Assembly (NCBI GenBank): GCA_910576125.1
Contig: CAJTHM010000018.1
Location: forward strand, 62,001 to 126,000
DNA length: 64,000 bases
Direction of reading: 5' to 3'
Origin: Lachnospiraceae bacterium
GTDB taxonomy: Bacteria; Bacillota; Clostridia; Lachnospirales; Lachnospiraceae
This document shows, one piece after another, positions 51,518 to 60,617 of this stretch (its first letter is position 1; every line of letters begins with the position of its first letter). The position numbers and the translations under genes are program-made. The notes under the pieces are model-generated. The model searched no databases. It was not told the origin of the DNA and worked only from the letters and a program-made list of their open reading frames with translations.

Positions 51518-54025
51518 TTGAAAAGATACGGAAGGTACATATGCGGAATATTGACAACGGTGGCTCTGCTGAGTGCCAGCATCAGATGGTCCCAGGTGGC
51601 CTGGGCAGCGGAGGATTCCGGGGCCGTGGACATACGGCAGGAAGAGAGCGGCGGCAATTCTGAGGCCGCGGACGGGCAGCAGGGGAGCAGCTCGGATAAT
51701 GCCGAAGCGGCGGATGGGCAGCAGGGAGAGAACGGCGGCATTCCGGAAGATGCGGATGGACAGCAGGGGGACGATGCCGGTATTCCTGAAGGGGCCGATC
51801 CAGGGCAGAAGGACAATTCCGGGGACGCGGACGGGCAGCAGGAAGATAATCCTGACGATTCCGGGAGCGCGGACGGGCAGCAGGAAGATAATCCTGACGA
51901 TTCCGGGAGCGCGGACGGGCAGCAGGAAGATAATCCTGACGATTCCGGGAGCGCGGATGGGCAGCAGGAAGGCAATTCTCGTATTTCCGGGGATGTGGAT
52001 GAGGAGACTGCGGAATGGATTCGGACGAGCGGGGAGGCTCTGGCCCAGATCGCTGCCGAGAGGGACATCATGGCTCTGGTGTATCTGAGCGATGAGTATC
52101 CGGTGCGGACAGCGCCCTCTTATGAAAGCGAAGCGGCGGTCACAGTGCTCAGCGGACAGACGGTGAATATCCTGGACATGGCTGTGGACGAGAACAGGGA
52201 GGTGTGGCACTATGTGCGCCTGGACTATCAGGGGCGGGCGATATATGGCTATGTGCCCAGGACATACCTGGCCTGCTCGGATGAGCGCTTTCTGGAGTGG
52301 GAGGAGGTTTACGGCATGAATGACGCCGCCTATGCGGCGGGTGGGGAAAGGGCCGGATATGCGGACATCGAGCAGTTCCCGGAGAGCTACCGGCAGGCGC
52401 TGACTGTCCTGAAGCAGAAGCATCCTAACTGGACTTTCGTGGCAATGAATACGACTCTGGACTGGCAGGCAACAATCGATGCCGAGCTTCAGGGCGGAAA
52501 GAGTCTTGTATACAAGACCCTCCCGGCGTGGATGAAAAACGGGCTGTATGACACCGGAAACTGGTATTATGCTTCCCGGGCGGCTGTGGAGAAGTATATG
52601 GATCCCAGGAACGGCCTGACAGAGAACGCTATCTTCCAGTTCGAACTGCTGACCTACAATGAGACGTACCATACACCGGATGCCGTAAGCAAATTCTTGA
52701 AAAATACCTTTATGACGGATGACGGCGGAAGGGTGGCTCCGGGAACCAATAAGAGCTATGCGGCTTTGTTCTGGGAAGTTGGCAGGGAAGAGGGACGGAA
52801 GGTGAGCCCTTTCCATCTGGCGGCCAGAGTGCTGCAGGAGCAGGGCCAGGGCACTTCGCCGCTGATTTCCGGCACTTATCCGGGATTTGAGGGGTATTAC
52901 AATTATTTCAATATAAGCGCTTCGGGTACTACGAACGAGCAGATTTATAAAAGCGGTTTGACATATGCGAAGAACCATGGATGGAATAATGCGGAGAGCG
53001 CCATCCGGGGCGGAGCGGATTTTATTGCTGCGGATTATATTAAACGTGCGCAGGACACCCTGTATCTTCAGAAGTATAATGTGAATCCGCCGGGAACGCC
53101 AAATGCCTATGCGCCTTACACACATCAGTATATGCAGAATATCAGCGCTCCCACTACGGAGAGCTCAAGCATTAAGAAGCTTTATGAGGGAGTGGGGGCT
53201 CTGGACAGTACTTTCGTGTTCAAGATTCCGGTCTTTTTGAATATGCCCGCACAGCCTTGCGGGGAACCGGGTGTTTCCATGGAAATAGTGCTGTCGCTGC
53301 CGGAAGGTTACGGGGATTCCGTTATGTGGCTGGACGGCGTAGCCTATCAGGGGGAATTGCGGAACGGAAGCCTGGTGGTCACCGCGCCGAATGCGAACGC
53401 TAAGACAGCTGTGGTCTATAAGTATGATAACGATGTGCCGGTGGGCATGTACATCTGGAGCCTGACGCACAACGGAACCGTATACACTGCCACGCCAGAG
53501 CCTGGCCTGCAGGATTTGCTGACCTATCACGGCTTTTCCATCCGTGTCACTGGCAACACGGGAATCCGGTATAAGACCGGCATATCCACACAGCTGCGGT
53601 CACAGCTTACGAAGACAGGTGTGAACGGTTATGTGCTGAAAGAGTACGGCACGCTGGTGATGAACAATGCCAATATGAGCCAGTACCCCATGATAAAGGG
53701 CGGCGCGAAAGTGGCGGGAGGCATCTCTTATGGCACGGACAGCAATGGGAACAGGACGGATATTGTATTTGAAATAGCGGAGGGACGCTATCGGTTCACC
53801 TCCGTGTTAGTGGGGCTTCCGGTGGAACAGTACAAGACGGAGTTCGCTTTCCGGGGCTATGCGGTGCTGGAAAAGAAAGGGGAGCAGGTAATCATCTATG
53901 GGCCTGCAAGGGCCAGGAGCATCTATGAACTGGCCAGGGTGCTGCTGAACAATGGCACTTATGAACAGGGCTCGGAGTCTTACGCATTCCTGCAGAAGCT
54001 GGTCAGTGACGCGGATGCGCAGTAG
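51518..54025 (+). CDS. Secreted SH3b/glucosaminidase-type cell-wall hydrolase with acidic repeats
   Basis: Exported protein of 835 residues. A signal peptide (1-30, ending VAWA) is followed by an acidic repeat region (about 35-165; units of SADGQQEDNPDDSG), a bacterial SH3 domain (about 190-250, YPVRTAPSYESEAAVTVL), a glucosaminidase-like domain (about 285-545, holding AARVLQEQGQG as the probable catalytic glutamate loop) and a C-terminal region of unknown fold (about 550-835). TTG 51518 is chosen because TAGGAG at 51507-51512 sits correctly before it. Placement inside a polysaccharide locus suggests remodelling of wall during export or anchoring of the polymer. Confidence 0.85.
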   Translation: MKRYGRYICGILTTVALLSASIRWSQVAWAAEDSGAVDIRQEESGGNSEAADGQQGSSSDNAEAADGQQGENGGIPEDADGQQGDDAGIPEGADPGQKDNSGDADGQQEDNPDDSGSADGQQEDNPDDSGSADGQQEDNPDDSGSADGQQEGNSRISGDVDEETAEWIRTSGEALAQIAAERDIMALVYLSDEYPVRTAPSYESEAAVTVLSGQTVNILDMAVDENREVWHYVRLDYQGRAIYGYVPRTYLACSDERFLEWEEVYGMNDAAYAAGGERAGYADIEQFPESYRQALTVLKQKHPNWTFVAMNTTLDWQATIDAELQGGKSLVYKTLPAWMKNGLYDTGNWYYASRAAVEKYMDPRNGLTENAIFQFELLTYNETYHTPDAVSKFLKNTFMTDDGGRVAPGTNKSYAALFWEVGREEGRKVSPFHLAARVLQEQGQGTSPLISGTYPGFEGYYNYFNISASGTTNEQIYKSGLTYAKNHGWNNAESAIRGGADFIAADYIKRAQDTLYLQKYNVNPPGTPNAYAPYTHQYMQNISAPTTESSSIKKLYEGVGALDSTFVFKIPVFLNMPAQPCGEPGVSMEIVLSLPEGYGDSVMWLDGVAYQGELRNGSLVVTAPNANAKTAVVYKYDNDVPVGMYIWSLTHNGTVYTATPEPGLQDLLTYHGFSIRVTGNTGIRYKTGISTQLRSQLTKTGVNGYVLKEYGTLVMNNANMSQYPMIKGGAKVAGGISYGTDSNGNRTDIVFEIAEGRYRFTSVLVGLPVEQYKTEFAFRGYAVLEKKGEQVIIYGPARARSIYELARVLLNNGTYEQGSESYAFLQKLVSDADAQ
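51827..51952 (+). repeat. Three identical 42-bp tandem repeats in the hydrolase gene
   Basis: Units begin at 51827, 51869 and 51911 and are identical over 42 bases, followed by a diverged fourth copy. Looser copies of the ADGQQ coding block extend back to about 51665. The length is a multiple of three, so copy-number change keeps the frame. Confidence 0.95.
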
Positions 54026-54121
54026 CGGCCGCAGACGGCAATGGAGCAGCAGACTTGTGACGGTGCTGCGGGAAAAGATGAATCAAAACGCATTGCGGAA
54101 CAGAAATGGGAGGATACTATA

Positions 54122-55120
54122 ATGAAAAAATGGAGATACAAGATAGGCGCCTGCATACTGCCGCTGGCCATACTGGCAGGATGCGGAGACGGAAGCGGCG
54201 CCGGTATCGGCTTTGGTGAGCAATCCAGCGAAAGCGTCGTGGATGAGGTGGAACCAGTAGATGTGAGTGAGCTGGTAGAGACACCATCACCGGATCCGGA
54301 GGAAACAACAGAGCCTGAGGCAGCGGCATCTGAGACAGCAATGTTGTCCTACGCAGGTATGCTGGCGCCGGAGAAAGAAGCGGCAGTGCTGGAGGCCATG
54401 ACAACCTTGCGCCAGAATCTGGAGATTCCGGAATATATCGGAGAGGGTATCCATGCGATAAGCGCGGAAGAATGGCTGGAAACCATGTGTGACGGAATCT
54501 ATGAGGGTGGCAGGAGCTACTCCCTGCAGAAAGGAACGGACACGCTGCTCACCTTGCAGATTAGCTTTGATATCGAGGGAGATTCCCATATCAATGTGTT
54601 CTGTCCGGGCGAGAACGGCAGTATATTGATACTCAAGCAGGAAGGAAAAACTACATGGCTGCTGCAGACCGGTGTGGCGGACGGAAAGTATGAGGGGGAG
54701 TTCGAGACATGGCTGTTCGACGGAGAGAGCGGCCGTATCCAACGGGAACAGGGAACCTATGCCGCGGGAATCATCGTGGGCGAATACAAGAAATCCGAAT
54801 ACACCGGAGGCGCGGGAGAAGCTTTCGATATGTGGACCAACCGGGAGAATTTCGATTATAAGGTTACGACAGTGACGTATGACGAGAATGGGGAGATTGC
54901 GCCTACACCTACGCCTCAGCCTACGGCGACACCAAAGCCGGCCGTGCAGACGCCTCAGCCTACACCTGTGCCTACGCCTGTACCGACACCCGTGCCTGCG
55001 CCGGAGCCTAATCCGCCGGCCCAGAATCCCGATCCGCCCGCTCAGACTCCTGAGCCTCCGGAGATGACGCCTACACCGGGCGGAGATACGGACATCGGCT
55101 GGTCACCGGATTTGATGTAG
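54122..55120 (+). CDS. Lipoprotein with Pro/Thr-rich C-terminal tail, unknown function
   Basis: Lipoprotein of 332 residues. ATG 54122 begins a signal sequence with lipobox LAGC (about 16-19). A Ser/Glu/Pro linker (about 30-75) leads to a globular region (about 80-260) with no motif I can name, then a tail of PTP/PVPTPVP repeats (about 262-320) typical of wall-spanning stalks. The longer open frame to 54041 lacks a ribosome site and would hide the signal. It lies 96 bases after the hydrolase and may act with it at the cell surface; the next gene is an initiating sugar transferase. Confidence 0.8.
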   Translation: MKKWRYKIGACILPLAILAGCGDGSGAGIGFGEQSSESVVDEVEPVDVSELVETPSPDPEETTEPEAAASETAMLSYAGMLAPEKEAAVLEAMTTLRQNLEIPEYIGEGIHAISAEEWLETMCDGIYEGGRSYSLQKGTDTLLTLQISFDIEGDSHINVFCPGENGSILILKQEGKTTWLLQTGVADGKYEGEFETWLFDGESGRIQREQGTYAAGIIVGEYKKSEYTGGAGEAFDMWTNRENFDYKVTTVTYDENGEIAPTPTPQPTATPKPAVQTPQPTPVPTPVPTPVPAPEPNPPAQNPDPPAQTPEPPEMTPTPGGDTDIGWSPDLM

Positions 55121-55154
55121 GACAGGCTTAAACAGAAGCGTAAGAGGTAGTTCA

Positions 55155-55772
55155 ATGTATATTGCTGTCAAAAAAATCATGGACAGGATTCTGGCATTGC
55201 TTGGCATGATTATGCTGTCACCGGTTTTCCTCTTGCTGGTGGCAGCCATCAAGCTGGATTCCAAAGGGCCCGTGCTTTTCAAACAGAAGCGGGTAGGCAT
55301 CCATAAGACACATTTCTATATCCTGAAGTTCCGCACCATGCGGATTGACACGCCGAAGGACATGCCCACGCATCTTTTGGAGAATCCTGAGCAGTATATT
55401 ACCAGGACAGGCAGATTTTTGCGCAAGAGCAGCCTGGACGAGCTGCCGCAGATCATCAATATCCTGAAAGGGGACATGGCAATCGTAGGCCCCAGGCCTG
55501 CCCTGTGGAATCAGTTCGACTTGATTGCGGAGCGGGACAAATATGGGGCCAACGAGGTGCTGCCCGGCCTTACCGGCTGGGCTCAGGTCAACGGACGGGA
55601 TGAACTGCCCATCGAGGTGAAAGCAAGGCTGGACGGAGAATACGTGAAAAAGATGGGTTTTGCCATGGATTTTAGATGCCTTTTCAGGACAGTGATTTCC
55701 GTGGCAAGGCAGGAGGGTGTCGTGGAGGGCGGAACGGGCGCTCTGAAAGAGGAAAAGCGAAGGGACAGCTGA
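55155..55772 (+). CDS. Short monotopic phosphoglycosyltransferase (PglC/EpsL type)
   Basis: Enzyme of 205 residues of the bacterial sugar transferase family that transfers a sugar-1-phosphate to undecaprenyl phosphate. Single re-entrant N-terminal hydrophobic segment (about 12-34), then KQKRVGIHKTHFYILKFRTM (about 48-67), SLDELPQIINILKGDMAI (about 97-114, with the catalytic DE) and VGPRP. Lacks the long N-terminal part of the enzyme at 43.2 kb, so the locus has two initiating enzymes of different classes. It is followed by a 4,6-dehydratase, which could make its 6-deoxy substrate. Confidence 0.92.
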   Translation: MYIAVKKIMDRILALLGMIMLSPVFLLLVAAIKLDSKGPVLFKQKRVGIHKTHFYILKFRTMRIDTPKDMPTHLLENPEQYITRTGRFLRKSSLDELPQIINILKGDMAIVGPRPALWNQFDLIAERDKYGANEVLPGLTGWAQVNGRDELPIEVKARLDGEYVKKMGFAMDFRCLFRTVISVARQEGVVEGGTGALKEEKRRDS

Positions 55773-55794
55773 AATACGTGAGAGGTATGTGCAA

Positions 55795-57669
55795 ATGGAG
55801 ACAAGGAATTTCTCGAAGATTCCTCTGAATCGAATTATCGCATTGGTGCTGATGGATATCATGTGCATTATCGTGACATCCTTTGCGGCGCTGTATATTC
55901 GGTATGAATTTAGTTTCAGCAGCATAGATCCTTTTTTCATGCAGAGCTATGAGAACACCATGGTGCCCAACGTCCTGCTGACCCTGTTCTTTTTTGTCAT
56001 CTGGAAACTGTACAAAAGCGTGTGGCGTTATGCCAGCGCCAATGAGCTGATCAATATCATCCTGGCTGCGACCTGTGCGGCTATAGGTCAGCTGCTTTAC
56101 TGCACAGCCTCCGGCAACAGGATGCCGAGAAGCTACTATGTGCTTTACTGGTTCCTGCTGACCACGGCCACCTGCTGCATCCGGTTCGGATACCGTATCC
56201 TGCGGATTATCAATAATAAGCGGGCCAGTATGGTGGAACGGAAACAGAAAGTCAGCACCATGATCATCGGTGCGGGCGCGGCCTGCAACATGATTCTCAA
56301 GGAGCTGGAGAACAGTCAGTATCTGAATCTGTGCGCGAGATGCATCATTGACGACCAGCCGGGCTGCCATGGAAAGCTGATGCGGGGCGTCCCCATTGTG
56401 GGGGGCAGGGACTGTATCCTGGACGCGGTGATTCAGTATGGAATCGATGAGATTATCTTCGCAATTCCGTCTGCCAATAACAAGACGAAAAAAGAAATCC
56501 TGGATATCTGTAAGGAATCCGGGTGTAAGCTGCGGACAGTTCCCGGTACTTATCAGCTGATCAATGGGGATGTGTCCGTGTCTGCGTTGAAAGAAGTGGA
56601 GATAGAAGATCTCCTGGGGCGGGAGCCCATTCAGATTAATTCCGAGGAGGTTCTGGGCTATGTCAGTGACCGGGTGGTGCTGGTCACAGGGGGCGGCGGC
56701 TCCATCGGAGGAGAGCTGTGCAGACAGATTGCCGCCCATCACCCCAGACAGATGATTATACTGGATATTTATGAGAACAATGCCTATGAGGTGCAGCAGG
56801 AGTTGATGCGGCAGTATCCGGAGCTGAATCTGGTGGTGCTCATCGGGTCTGTGCGCAATACCAGCCGGGTGAATTCGGTTTTTGAGACATACCGGCCTGA
56901 AATCGTGTACCATGCGGCGGCTCACAAGCATGTGCCCTTGATGGAGGACAGCCCTAATGAAGCGATTAAGAACAATGTCATGGGTACCTGGAAGATTGCC
57001 ACGGCGGCGGACAGGTACGGTGCGGACAGATTTGTGCTGATATCTACGGATAAGGCGGTGAACCCCACCAATGTCATGGGCGCTTCCAAGCGTATCTGTG
57101 AGATGATCATCCAGATGATGAATCAGAGGTCGAAGACAAATTATGTGGCGGTGCGGTTCGGAAATGTGCTGGGGAGTAATGGCAGCGTGATTCCTCTGTT
57201 CAAGCAGCAGATTGCGGAGGGCGGCCCTGTAACGGTGACTGACCCGGAAATCATCCGCTATTTCATGACCATCCCTGAGGCAGTGTCTCTGGTGCTGCAG
57301 GCGGGAGCCTACGCGAAAGGCGGGGAGATTTTTGTCCTGGATATGGGAGAGCCGGTGAAGATTCTGGATTTGGCCGTGAACCTGATCAAGCTCTCGGGAT
57401 ATCGGCCCGGGGAGGATATCGAAATTAAGTTTACCGGGCTGCGTCCGGGAGAGAAGATGTACGAGGAGCTGCTGATAGAGCAGGAAGAACTGGAGAAGAC
57501 GGCGAACCGGATGATTTTTGTCGAAAGACCGGTCGGATTCGATGCGGCTGTTTTTGAAAGGCAGCTGGAGAAGCTGATAACCGCGGCGAAAAAGGAATCC
57601 TCGGATATCAGGAGTGAGATTCGGGAGATTGTGGGCACCTATCATGCGGACGGTGAGGATGTGGAATGA
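55795..57669 (+). CDS. Membrane UDP-GlcNAc 4,6-dehydratase (CapD/WbpM/PglF type)
   Basis: Protein of 624 residues: four N-terminal membrane segments (about 15-120), a Rossmann-like middle domain and a C-terminal short-chain dehydrogenase domain. NAD loop VTGGGGSIGGEL lies near 298-309. The catalytic region STDKAVNPTNVMGASK starts at S417; the usual SDR tyrosine is replaced by M428 with K432 retained and D419/K420 in place, the feature of the long, retaining dehydratases. Product would be UDP-4-keto-6-deoxy-GlcNAc. ATG 55795 is preferred over GTG 55789 given GAGAGG at 55780-55785. Coupled by ATGA to the next SDR gene. Confidence 0.93.
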   Translation: METRNFSKIPLNRIIALVLMDIMCIIVTSFAALYIRYEFSFSSIDPFFMQSYENTMVPNVLLTLFFFVIWKLYKSVWRYASANELINIILAATCAAIGQLLYCTASGNRMPRSYYVLYWFLLTTATCCIRFGYRILRIINNKRASMVERKQKVSTMIIGAGAACNMILKELENSQYLNLCARCIIDDQPGCHGKLMRGVPIVGGRDCILDAVIQYGIDEIIFAIPSANNKTKKEILDICKESGCKLRTVPGTYQLINGDVSVSALKEVEIEDLLGREPIQINSEEVLGYVSDRVVLVTGGGGSIGGELCRQIAAHHPRQMIILDIYENNAYEVQQELMRQYPELNLVVLIGSVRNTSRVNSVFETYRPEIVYHAAAHKHVPLMEDSPNEAIKNNVMGTWKIATAADRYGADRFVLISTDKAVNPTNVMGASKRICEMIIQMMNQRSKTNYVAVRFGNVLGSNGSVIPLFKQQIAEGGPVTVTDPEIIRYFMTIPEAVSLVLQAGAYAKGGEIFVLDMGEPVKILDLAVNLIKLSGYRPGEDIEIKFTGLRPGEKMYEELLIEQEELEKTANRMIFVERPVGFDAAVFERQLEKLITAAKKESSDIRSEIREIVGTYHADGEDVE

Positions 57670-58550
57670 AGAGAGTGTTGATTACCGGGGCAGGCAGCTA
57701 TATCGGCACTGCCTTTGAAAACTGGATAGCCGGGCATTCCTCCCAGGTTGTGACCAAGACGCTGGACATGAAGGGCGAGGCATGGCGGGAGCATGATTTT
57801 CATGGATATGACAGCGTTTTCCATGTGGCGGGGCTGGCCCACGCGGATGTGGGAAATGTCTCGGAGGAGCGCAGGCAGCTTTACTATAAGGTGAACTGTG
57901 ATCTGGCCGTGGAGTGCGCCGGGAAAGCGAAAGCAGAGGGCGTCAGGCAGTTCATCTTCATGAGCAGCATCATTATATACGGAGAAAGCGCCGGAATCGG
58001 AAAGCGGAAAGTGATTACCAGAGATACGCTTCCAAGTCCGGCTAATTTTTATGGAGACAGCAAGCTCCAGGCGGAGAAAGGATTGGAGGCGCTGGACGGC
58101 GATGAATTCAGGGTGGTGATTCTGCGGCCTCCCATGATATATGGAAAAGGCTCCAAGGGCAATTATCCGCTTCTGGCGAAGCTGGCGGTGAAGCTCCCCT
58201 TTTTCCCTAAGGAGGATAATCAGCGGAGCATGCTCTATATCGGAAATCTGTGCAGATTCGTGGAGCTGATGGTGGAGAATGGGGAGCGGGGCGTCTTTTA
58301 TCCCCAGAACAGAGAATATGTGCGCACTGCGGATATGGTGGCGGCCATTGCGGCGGAGCATGGGAAGCGGATGCGCCTGACCTGCGTCTTTCATCCGGCT
58401 CTGGTGCTTTTGGGCAAAATCGGGGGAAAGCTCGGGACGCTTACGGACAAGGCCTTTGGAAGTATTGTCTATGAGAAAGAGATGAGCGAGTACAAAGAGG
58501 AATACAGGGTGTATGGGTTTGAGGAATCCGTGCATCTGACGGAGAGTTGA
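57666..58550 (+). CDS. NAD-dependent epimerase/reductase (SDR) paired with the 4,6-dehydratase
   Basis: Extended short-chain dehydrogenase of 294 residues: NAD loop ITGAGSYIGTAF (about 6-17), S100/S101 and the Y129-x3-K133 pair (FYGDSK). It overlaps the dehydratase gene by 4 bases. In other loci an SDR next to a WbpM-type dehydratase reduces the 4-keto group to give UDP-QuiNAc or UDP-FucNAc (WbpV-like); that is the likeliest role here, by inference. A 4-epimerase function is the main alternative. Confidence 0.85.
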   Translation: MKRVLITGAGSYIGTAFENWIAGHSSQVVTKTLDMKGEAWREHDFHGYDSVFHVAGLAHADVGNVSEERRQLYYKVNCDLAVECAGKAKAEGVRQFIFMSSIIIYGESAGIGKRKVITRDTLPSPANFYGDSKLQAEKGLEALDGDEFRVVILRPPMIYGKGSKGNYPLLAKLAVKLPFFPKEDNQRSMLYIGNLCRFVELMVENGERGVFYPQNREYVRTADMVAAIAAEHGKRMRLTCVFHPALVLLGKIGGKLGTLTDKAFGSIVYEKEMSEYKEEYRVYGFEESVHLTES

Positions 58551-58551
58551 T

Positions 58552-59295
58552 ATGCTAAAGACAGTGAGCATAGTGACCGTAACCTACAACAGCGAGAGGG
58601 CCCTTGGCGTCACCATGGAATCGGTGCTGAACCAGAGCTATTCCGGGATAGAATATCTGATTATCGACGGCGCGTCTTCGGACGGCACTGTGGCGCTGGC
58701 GGAAAGCTATAGAGAGCGGATGGAGCGGAGAGGGATTTGCCTCCGCATCGTTTCGGAGAGGGACGGCGGTATTTATGACGCCATGAATAAGGGGATTCGC
58801 CTGGCTGCCGGGGATGTAATCGGGATTCTGAACAGTGACGACTGGTATGAGAAGGATACTGTGGAGACGGTGGTGAGGGAGTTTGAAAGGGGCGGGTGCG
58901 ACCTGCTTTTTTCTGATATCAGGCTGCACAAGGCGGATGGCAGCAGCTTTGTGAAAAAGGCAAGACTGCGCAGATTTCAGACTTCCAGGGACTGGAACCA
59001 TCCTACTATGTTTGTGAGAGCTGATGTGTATAAGGGACATCCTTTCAGGAATCTGGGGATTCATGACGACTATGGGTGTTATCTGCAGCTTGTCGGGGAG
59101 GGGTACCGCGTCAGGATTTTGGACAAGGTGCTGGCCAATTTCCGTATGGGCGGGGTCAGCAACCGCAAGAACCTAAAGGAGGCTCTGGGGAGAATTCGGG
59201 ACAGGTATCGGTACTGCTATCGGGTGAATGGGTATAGCAGGTGGTATCTGGCGGAATGTGTGGCTATTGAGGCGGCGAAGATGATTCTGGGATAG
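58552..59295 (+). CDS. GT2 family glycosyltransferase
   Basis: GT-A enzyme of 247 residues: VSIVTVTYNSERALGVTMES (about 5-24), IIDGASSDGT (about 38-47), ERDGGIYDAMNKGIRLAAGD (about 66-85) and metal site LNSDDWYE (about 91-98). The GGIYDAMNKG block is typical of WcaA/WbbD-like transferases. One base separates it from the preceding SDR gene. It likely adds the second sugar to the unit started by the 55.2-kb enzyme, by position. Confidence 0.9.
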   Translation: MLKTVSIVTVTYNSERALGVTMESVLNQSYSGIEYLIIDGASSDGTVALAESYRERMERRGICLRIVSERDGGIYDAMNKGIRLAAGDVIGILNSDDWYEKDTVETVVREFERGGCDLLFSDIRLHKADGSSFVKKARLRRFQTSRDWNHPTMFVRADVYKGHPFRNLGIHDDYGCYLQLVGEGYRVRILDKVLANFRMGGVSNRKNLKEALGRIRDRYRYCYRVNGYSRWYLAECVAIEAAKMILG

Positions 59296-59376
59296 CTTTG
59301 GGGCAGTTGTTTTGGCGATATATTTGAGAAGAGGCTTTTCGCGGGCTGGCGGTTTTGGCTAGGGAGATAGAAGAAA

Positions 59377-60597
59377 ATGAAAGTATTACAGATTAACAGT
59401 CATTATAATCAGGGCGGAGCGGCCAGAATCGTGGCCTGCATCCACAGGCAGCTCCTGGCGGAGGGGGAGGAGTGCTATGTGGCGTTCGGGAGGGGAAAGA
59501 TGCCCCGGGAGACCAACATCTACCGCTTTGACAATGATGCGGATATCTACTTTTCCGCTTTTCTGAGCAGGTTTGCCGGGATAAACGGGTGGTGGAACCG
59601 CCGGGCCACCAGGCGTCTGATTCATTTTATGGAAGAAATACGGCCGGATGTGGTTCACATGCATGCGCTCCACGGCTACTATCTGAATTTTCCGATGCTT
59701 TTTGAGTATATCAACAGTCATGATATTCCATGTGTGTGGACTTTTCATGACTGTCATGCTTTTACCGGGAATTGCGGATATCATTTTCAATGTGACCGCT
59801 GGCGGACAGGCTGCGGAAGCTGTCGGCAGTTGGGCGGATATCCGAAAAGCCAGTTTTTTGATTTCACTGCTTTTATGTGGAGGAGGAAGAAAGAACTGTT
59901 CACGGCAGGCGGTAAGAAAATAATCGTCACGCCGTCCGAATGGCTGACAAATGAGGTGAAGAAATCCTTTTTGAAGCAGTATCCCTGTGTCACTGTAAGG
60001 AATGGTATTGATGTGGAGCATACTTTTTTCCCGAGAGACAGGATGAAATGTCGGGAAAAATACGGATATGGGGCGGAAGAGAAGCTGGTGCTGGGCATTG
60101 CCGTGGGCTACAGTGACCCGAGAAAGGGCGCGGAATATATCATTCAAACGGCGAGAGACCTTGAGGGGGAAGCGAAAGTCATTTTGATAGGATGGGAGAC
60201 GAAGAATGACGCTATGCTGGCGGAGTGCGGGAATGTCGTTCCGCTGCCGGCCACGGACAGTGCGGAGATGCTGGCGGAATACTACAGCGCGGCAGACGTG
60301 TTCGTGCTGCCGTCCCTGGCGGAAAATTACGCCACCACGGCGCTGGAGGCCATGGCCTGCGGCACGCCGGTGGTGGGCTTTGGCGCAGGGGGGACGCCGG
60401 AGCAGCTGGCCGGCGGGAGAGGGATTGTGGTAAAGGCCGGTGACCAGAGGGCTTTTACGGATGCCGTGAGAAAGGCGCTGGATGAGGGGAGCGGACTGCT
60501 GCGGGGCAGGGAGCTGGCGGAGCGGATACAGGAGGAGAATTCTGTAACAGGGATGGCGGAAAGGTATCAGGAGATATATCGGAGCCTGTTGGCATGA
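59377..60597 (+). CDS. GT4 family glycosyltransferase
   Basis: GT-B enzyme of 406 residues: KVLQINSHYNQGGAARIVAC (about 2-21) as the nucleotide-sugar side start, FHDCHAFTGNCGYHFQC (about 124-140) with a cysteine-rich insert that continues to CGSC, and the donor-binding motif LPSLAENYATTALEAMACGT (about 311-330) with the E-x7-E pair. The cysteine-rich insert recurs in WcaL/WfgR-like transferases and may bind metal. It has an 81-base gap upstream with no clear promoter. Confidence 0.9.
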   Translation: MKVLQINSHYNQGGAARIVACIHRQLLAEGEECYVAFGRGKMPRETNIYRFDNDADIYFSAFLSRFAGINGWWNRRATRRLIHFMEEIRPDVVHMHALHGYYLNFPMLFEYINSHDIPCVWTFHDCHAFTGNCGYHFQCDRWRTGCGSCRQLGGYPKSQFFDFTAFMWRRKKELFTAGGKKIIVTPSEWLTNEVKKSFLKQYPCVTVRNGIDVEHTFFPRDRMKCREKYGYGAEEKLVLGIAVGYSDPRKGAEYIIQTARDLEGEAKVILIGWETKNDAMLAECGNVVPLPATDSAEMLAEYYSAADVFVLPSLAENYATTALEAMACGTPVVGFGAGGTPEQLAGGRGIVVKAGDQRAFTDAVRKALDEGSGLLRGRELAERIQEENSVTGMAERYQEIYRSLLA

Positions 60598-60617
60598 GAG
60601 GCAGTGCGGAGGTTGGG

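Noticed and set aside
51827..51952. 42-bp repeats as a CRISPR array
   Set aside because: Units are head-to-tail with no unique spacers and lie in frame inside a coding sequence.
55795..57669. 4,6-dehydratase as the missing PseB
   Set aside because: It is the long membrane type with Met in place of the catalytic Tyr, the retaining WbpM/PglF pattern, and lies 40 kb from the pse operon.
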